Shown here one piece after another: positions 5,962 through 8,775 of a stretch of 8,775 bases of DNA; position 1 is the first letter of the stretch; every line of letters begins with the position of its first letter. Under the pieces are notes generated by a model that was given only the letters and a program-made list of their open reading frames with translations, searched no databases and was not told the DNA's origin. A program made the position numbers and the translations under genes. The stretch spans positions 994 to 9,768 of the forward strand of contig PKWR01000195.1 in assembly GCA_003133285.1 (NCBI GenBank), in the 5' to 3' direction. The stretch is from Coriobacteriia bacterium (lineage in GTDB: Bacteria > Actinomycetota > Coriobacteriia > Anaerosomatales > PALSA-660).

Positions 5962-7026
5962 GTGTCGCTGTCCATCGGCATCGTCGGCCTGCCGAACGTC
6001 GGCAAGTCCACGCTGTTCACCGCGCTGACCCGCAAGACGGGCTTCGCCGCCAACTACCCCTTCACGACCATCGAGCCGAACGTGGGCGTCGTGGCCGTTC
6101 CCGACGCGCGCCTTGCCCGGCTCGCCGAGCTCGTGACGCCCGACCGCATCGTCCCCGCCGCCGTCGAATTCGTCGACATCGCCGGCCTGGTCGCGGGCGC
6201 CAACGAGGGCGAGGGGCTCGGCAACAAGTTCCTCGCGAACATCCGCGACACCGACGCCATCTGCGAGGTCGTGCGCTACTTCACCGACCCGGACGTGATC
6301 CATGTCGACGGACGCGTCGACCCTGCAGGCGACGTCGAGACGATCCGCACGGAGCTGATCCTCGCCGACCTGGGCACGATGGAGAAGGCGATCCCGCGGC
6401 TCGAGAAGGAAGCGAAGCGCGACAAGGACCTCGCCCCGAAGCTCGACCTGGCTCGCCGCGTCGAGACGTGGATGGAGGGCGGCCACCGCGCCGCCCGGAT
6501 GGAGATGACCCCCCAGGAGCGCGAACTGCTGCGCGACCTGCACCTGCTGACCATGAAGCCGATGCTCTACGTCGCGAACGTCGACGAGGACGCCGTCGGC
6601 GCCGAACTCGCTCCGATCGACGGCGTGACGCCCATCCGCATCTGCGCGAAGGTCGAGGCCGACCTCGCCGAGCTCGATCCCGAAGAGGCCCAGGAGTACA
6701 TGGCCGAGCTCGGCATGAACGAGCCCGGTCTGGACACGCTCATCCGCGAGGCCTACCGCCTGCTCGGACTGCAGAGCTACTTCACCGCCGGCCCGCTCGA
6801 GGTGCGCGCGTGGACCGTCCGGATCGGCGCCAAGGCCCCCGAGGCGGCCGGCGTCATCCACACCGACTTCGAGCGTGGGTTCATCAAGGCCGAAGTGATC
6901 GCGTACTGCGACTACGACGCCCTGGGTACCGAGGCGGCCGCCCGCGCGGCGGGGAAGCTGCGCATCGAGGGCAAGGAGTACGTCGTCAAGGACGGCGACG
7001 TCATGCACTTCCGTTTCAACGTCTAG
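5962..7026 (+). CDS. ychF: Redox-regulated ATPase YchF (OLA1/YchF family of Obg-like P-loop NTPases)
   Basis: The 354-residue protein is slightly shorter than E. coli YchF (363). It starts MSLSIGIVGLPNVGKST with the P-loop at about residues 8-15. DIAGLV (from Asp72) forms the G3 switch, NKFLANIRDTDAICEVVRYF follows, and the G4 motif is NVDE (206-209). YchF/OLA1 proteins carry NxxE here instead of the NKxD of true GTPases, which goes with their ATP preference. The C-terminal TGS domain ends in the hallmark DGDVMHFRFNV. YchF associates with ribosomes and is linked to stress and oxidative-stress control in other bacteria; its exact role is unsettled. I chose the GTG at 5962 because AGGAG lies at 5945-5949 and the protein then begins exactly as the family does. 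An in-frame ATG at 5869 would add residues unlike YchF and would precede the likely promoter. Confidence 0.96.
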   Translation: MSLSIGIVGLPNVGKSTLFTALTRKTGFAANYPFTTIEPNVGVVAVPDARLARLAELVTPDRIVPAAVEFVDIAGLVAGANEGEGLGNKFLANIRDTDAICEVVRYFTDPDVIHVDGRVDPAGDVETIRTELILADLGTMEKAIPRLEKEAKRDKDLAPKLDLARRVETWMEGGHRAARMEMTPQERELLRDLHLLTMKPMLYVANVDEDAVGAELAPIDGVTPIRICAKVEADLAELDPEEAQEYMAELGMNEPGLDTLIREAYRLLGLQSYFTAGPLEVRAWTVRIGAKAPEAAGVIHTDFERGFIKAEVIAYCDYDALGTEAAARAAGKLRIEGKEYVVKDGDVMHFRFNV

Positions 7027-7050
7027 CGGCCATTCGGGCCCCGTTCCGCG

Positions 7051-7079
7051 TTGACCCTCCCGCCGCTGCGCGCTACCCT
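7051..7079 (+). promoter_or_regulatory. guaB3-guaA promoter, -35 TTGACC and -10 TACCCT
   Basis: TTGACC (7051-7056) and TACCCT (7074-7079) are separated by 17 bases. The -35 is nearly perfect and TACCCT is a typical actinobacterial -10. Transcription would begin near 7086, leaving a long leader of about 190 bases before guaB3. It begins only 25 bases after the ychF stop, and no convincing terminator lies between. Confidence 0.65.
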
Positions 7080-7085
7080 GTACGC

Positions 7086-7275
7086 ACCCCCGATGCCCGG
7101 AGCGGACTTCGGCCTTTGCATCAGTACATCGCAGCACGATTGAAGACCAGGCGCTCAAGCCCGCACGCGGAAGCCACGCGGAGCGAGGATGCACCTGGTC
7201 TCGGTGTATATGCGGCACGGCATCGCGGCTGACACGTAGACAAGCAGGCAGCAGCACATAGAGGAGGCGCCCTTC
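7086..7275 (+). promoter_or_regulatory. Structured leader of guaB3
   Basis: About 190 untranslated bases lie between the predicted transcript start and the guaB3 ATG. AGACCAGG (7144-7151) pairs perfectly with CCTGGTCT (7194-7201), and after one mismatch two more pairs follow (7153-7154 with 7191-7192). Inside this stem, CACGCGGA occurs twice (7164-7171 and 7175-7182), 11 bases apart. The stem overlaps the start of a possible 16-codon reading frame. I do not recognise the purine-riboswitch core or the ZTP motif. The ribosome site GAGGAGG (7261-7267), 8 bases before the ATG, is strong and unpaired in this simple model. Confidence 0.4.
7189..7239 (+). CDS. Possible 16-residue leader peptide upstream of guaB3
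   Basis: ATG at 7189 is preceded by GGAG (7180-7183) 5 bases upstream and opens a 16-codon frame, MHLVSVYMRHGIAADT, ending in TAG 36 bases before guaB3. The start codon sits at the foot of the leader stem described above, so folding could hide it. The frame shows no run of one amino acid that would suggest classical attenuation. It matches no peptide I recognise and may be chance. Confidence 0.2.
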   Translation: MHLVSVYMRHGIAADT

Positions 7276-8448
7276 ATGGAAGTCGAGATCGGACGAGGGA
7301 AGACAGCACGCCGGGCCTACGGATTCGACGACATCGCCATCGTGCCGTCGCGCCGCACCCGCGATCCGCGCGACGTGAACATCGGCTGGGAGTTCTGCTT
7401 CCGCGGCGAGACCTACTCCTTCCCGCTCCCGATCCTGGCCTCCGCGATGGACGGCGTGGTCGACCCCGCCTTCGCCGTGACGCTGGGCAAGCTCGGCGGT
7501 CTGGCGGTCCTCAACCTCGAGGGCATCCAGACGCGCTATGAGGACGCCGACACGCAGCTCGACCTGATCGCCTCCTTCGGCAAGGACGAGGCGACGGCCA
7601 AGATGCAGGAGATGTACAAGGAGCCGGTCAAGCCCGAGCTCATCACGCGCCGCGTCCGCGAGATCAAGGACGGCGGCGTGCTCGCCGCGGCCTCGCTCAC
7701 GCCCCAGAACGCGACGCGCTACATCGAGGCCGCGCTCGCGGGCGGTCTCGACATCCTCGTCATCCAGGGCACCGTCGTCTCAGCCGAGCACGTCTCCAGC
7801 TACGACGAGCCCCTCGACCTCAGCGCCTTCATCCGCGACCTGGACATCCCGGTCATCGTCGGCGGCTGCTGCTCCTACTCGGGCGCGCTGCACCTCATGC
7901 GCACCGGCGCCGTCGGCGTGCTCATCGGCGTCGGCCCCGGCCATGCCTGCACCTCGCGCCGCGTGCTCGGCATCGGCGTCCCGCAGGCGACCGCCATCGC
8001 TGACGCTGCGGCCGCCCGCATGCGCCACCTCGACGAGACCGGCGTGTACTGCCATGTCATCGCCGACGGCGGCATGCGCACCGGCGGCGACCTGGCCAAG
8101 GCCATCGCTGTCGGTGCCGACTCGATCATGATCGGCTCGCCGCTCTCCAGCGCCTCCGAGGCTCCCGGCCGCGGCTACCACTGGGGCATGGCGACCTTCC
8201 ACCCCGAGCTCCCGCGCGGCACGCGCGTGCGCAGCGGCGTGAAGGGCACCCTCTCCGAGATCCTGCTCGGCCCTGCCCACGAGAACGACGGCACCCTCAA
8301 CCTCTGCGGCGGCCTTCGCACGTCGATGGCGACCTGCGGATACGAGAACCTGAAGGCCTTCCAGAAGGCCGAGGTCATGGTCGCCCCGTCGCTGCAGACC
8401 GAGGGCAAGGTGCTGCAGAACACGCAGGGCGTCGGGATGGGCCGTTAG
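7276..8448 (+). CDS. guaB3: GuaB3-family IMP dehydrogenase-related protein
   Basis: The 390-residue TIM-barrel protein belongs to the IMP dehydrogenase/GMP reductase superfamily but lacks the two CBS domains of canonical GuaB (about 490 residues). A short helical linker (about 83-130) stands in their place. Visible marks are GFDDIAIVPSRRT (16-28), the catalytic loop GVGPGHACTSRRVLGIGVPQ (218-237) with the presumed nucleophile Cys225, and the phosphate-binding stretch IADGGMRTGGD (262-272) followed by GADSIMIGS. GRGYHWGMATFHPELPRGTRV (298-318) and the short C-terminal region are GuaB3-type. Canonical IMPDH has GSIC where this has GHAC, and I see no Arg-Tyr (RYF) flap dyad. Cyanobacterial GuaB3 has been reported as an active IMP dehydrogenase, while the actinobacterial role is unresolved. 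GAGGAGG (7261-7267) sets the ATG. guaA follows after one base, implying coupled translation and a role in GMP synthesis. Family membership is secure, the reaction is not. Confidence 0.93.
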   Translation: MEVEIGRGKTARRAYGFDDIAIVPSRRTRDPRDVNIGWEFCFRGETYSFPLPILASAMDGVVDPAFAVTLGKLGGLAVLNLEGIQTRYEDADTQLDLIASFGKDEATAKMQEMYKEPVKPELITRRVREIKDGGVLAAASLTPQNATRYIEAALAGGLDILVIQGTVVSAEHVSSYDEPLDLSAFIRDLDIPVIVGGCCSYSGALHLMRTGAVGVLIGVGPGHACTSRRVLGIGVPQATAIADAAAARMRHLDETGVYCHVIADGGMRTGGDLAKAIAVGADSIMIGSPLSSASEAPGRGYHWGMATFHPELPRGTRVRSGVKGTLSEILLGPAHENDGTLNLCGGLRTSMATCGYENLKAFQKAEVMVAPSLQTEGKVLQNTQGVGMGR

Positions 8449-8449
8449 G

Positions 8450-8775
8450 GTGCCGGAGAGCATCCCCACCGTCCTGGTCGTCGACTTCGGGGCTCAGTAC
8501 GCCCAGCTCATAGCCCGTCGCGTGCGCGAGTGCCGCGTGTTCTCGGAGATCGTCCCGTGCGACATCACCGCCGCCGAGGTCGCACGCCGCGCACCCGCGG
8601 CCCTGGTCCTGTCGGGCGGGCCCGCCTCGGTCTACGCCGAAGGCGCGCCCAAGATGGACACGGGCATCTACGAGCTCGGCATCCCGATCCTGGGGCTGTG
8701 CTACGGCATGCAGCTCATGGCGATCGACCTGGGCGGCGCCGTCCCCAAGACGGACGTCGGCGAGTACGGGTTCGC
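8450..8775 (+). CDS. guaA: GMP synthase (glutamine-hydrolysing), N-terminal part, truncated by window end
   Basis: A GTG at 8450, one base after the guaB3 stop, opens a frame that runs to the window edge (108 codons seen). The product begins with the class I glutamine amidotransferase domain of GuaA: VDFGAQYAQLIARRVRE (11-27), LVLSGGPASVY (52-62), and LGLCYGMQLM (81-90) with the nucleophile Cys84. The full enzyme (about 510-520 residues) turns XMP, ATP and glutamine into GMP. The His/Glu of the triad and the ATP-pyrophosphatase part lie beyond the edge. GGGATGG at 8434-8440, within the end of guaB3, can serve as the ribosome site 9 bases upstream. The tight spacing and absence of a promoter indicate co-transcription with guaB3 and translational coupling. 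Confidence 0.97.
   Translation, partial: MPESIPTVLVVDFGAQYAQLIARRVRECRVFSEIVPCDITAAEVARRAPAALVLSGGPASVYAEGAPKMDTGIYELGIPILGLCYGMQLMAIDLGGAVPKTDVGEYGF

Noticed and set aside
7028..7040. GGCC-ATTCG-GGCC hairpin after ychF as a terminator
   Set aside because: The stem is only 4 bp with no T run, too weak to call, and it abuts the next promoter.
7093..7143. Another 16-codon frame in the guaB3 leader starting at 7093
   Set aside because: It has no ribosome site and starts only a few bases after the predicted transcript start. Leaderless translation is possible but nothing supports it.
7201..7230. TATATG-containing stretch as a purine riboswitch core
   Set aside because: The conserved three-way junction and loop sequences of the purine riboswitch are absent, and only a short A/T stretch resembles it.
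5749..7257. Long open frame (about 500 codons) on the minus strand opposite ychF
   Set aside because: Same cause: antisense shadow of a conserved gene. Its start region also runs through the guaB3 leader and its end through the terminator hairpin.

Overview
This window is a GC-rich housekeeping segment with strong G/C preference at third codon positions and near-continuous coding. The gene content, the CIRCE-controlled groES-groEL pair and the presence of a GuaB3-type IMP dehydrogenase point to Actinomycetota (high-GC Gram-positives). The in-frame fusion of a RimI acetyltransferase to TsaD suggests a Coriobacteriia-like or other deep-branching actinobacterial lineage. That narrower placement is inference from memory of family distributions and is not certain.

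Layout. At the left edge (1-1392, +) lies the 3' part of a RimI-TsaD fusion for N-terminal protein acetylation and tRNA t6A37 synthesis. Tail-to-tail with it, with no base between the two stop codons, is acs (3399-1393, -), AMP-forming acetyl-CoA synthetase. A 341-base divergent intergenic region (3400-3740) carries a good sigma-70-type promoter, a CIRCE operator for the HrcA repressor just past the expected transcription start, a leader hairpin with a GNRA loop, and an HspR/HAIR-like inverted repeat upstream. It drives groES (3741-4028) and groEL (4107-5732), followed by a very strong 15-bp terminator-like hairpin. Next come ychF (5962-7026, GTG start), then a 249-base gap with a promoter and a structured leader that may encode a 16-residue peptide, then guaB3 (7276-8448). 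The start of guaA (from 8450, GTG start) follows after one base and runs off the right edge.

How the parts relate. The order tsaD - groES - groEL - guaB3 - guaA is a contracted form of a gene order known from other actinobacteria, such as the tsaE-tsaB-rimI-tsaD-groES-groEL1 ... guaB2-guaB3 ... guaA stretch of Mycobacterium tuberculosis. Here rimI and tsaD are fused, acs and ychF are intercalated, and no canonical CBS-domain guaB sits beside guaB3. The guaB3-guaA pair looks like a two-step IMP -> XMP -> GMP module if GuaB3 is an active IMP dehydrogenase, which is unproven in actinobacteria.

I see no mobile element, CRISPR array, tRNA, rRNA, phage gene or defence system. The main points of interest are the fusion, the diverged active-site loops in RimI and GuaB3, the double heat-shock-type operators, and the structured leader before guaB3. 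None amounts to a clearly new biological system.
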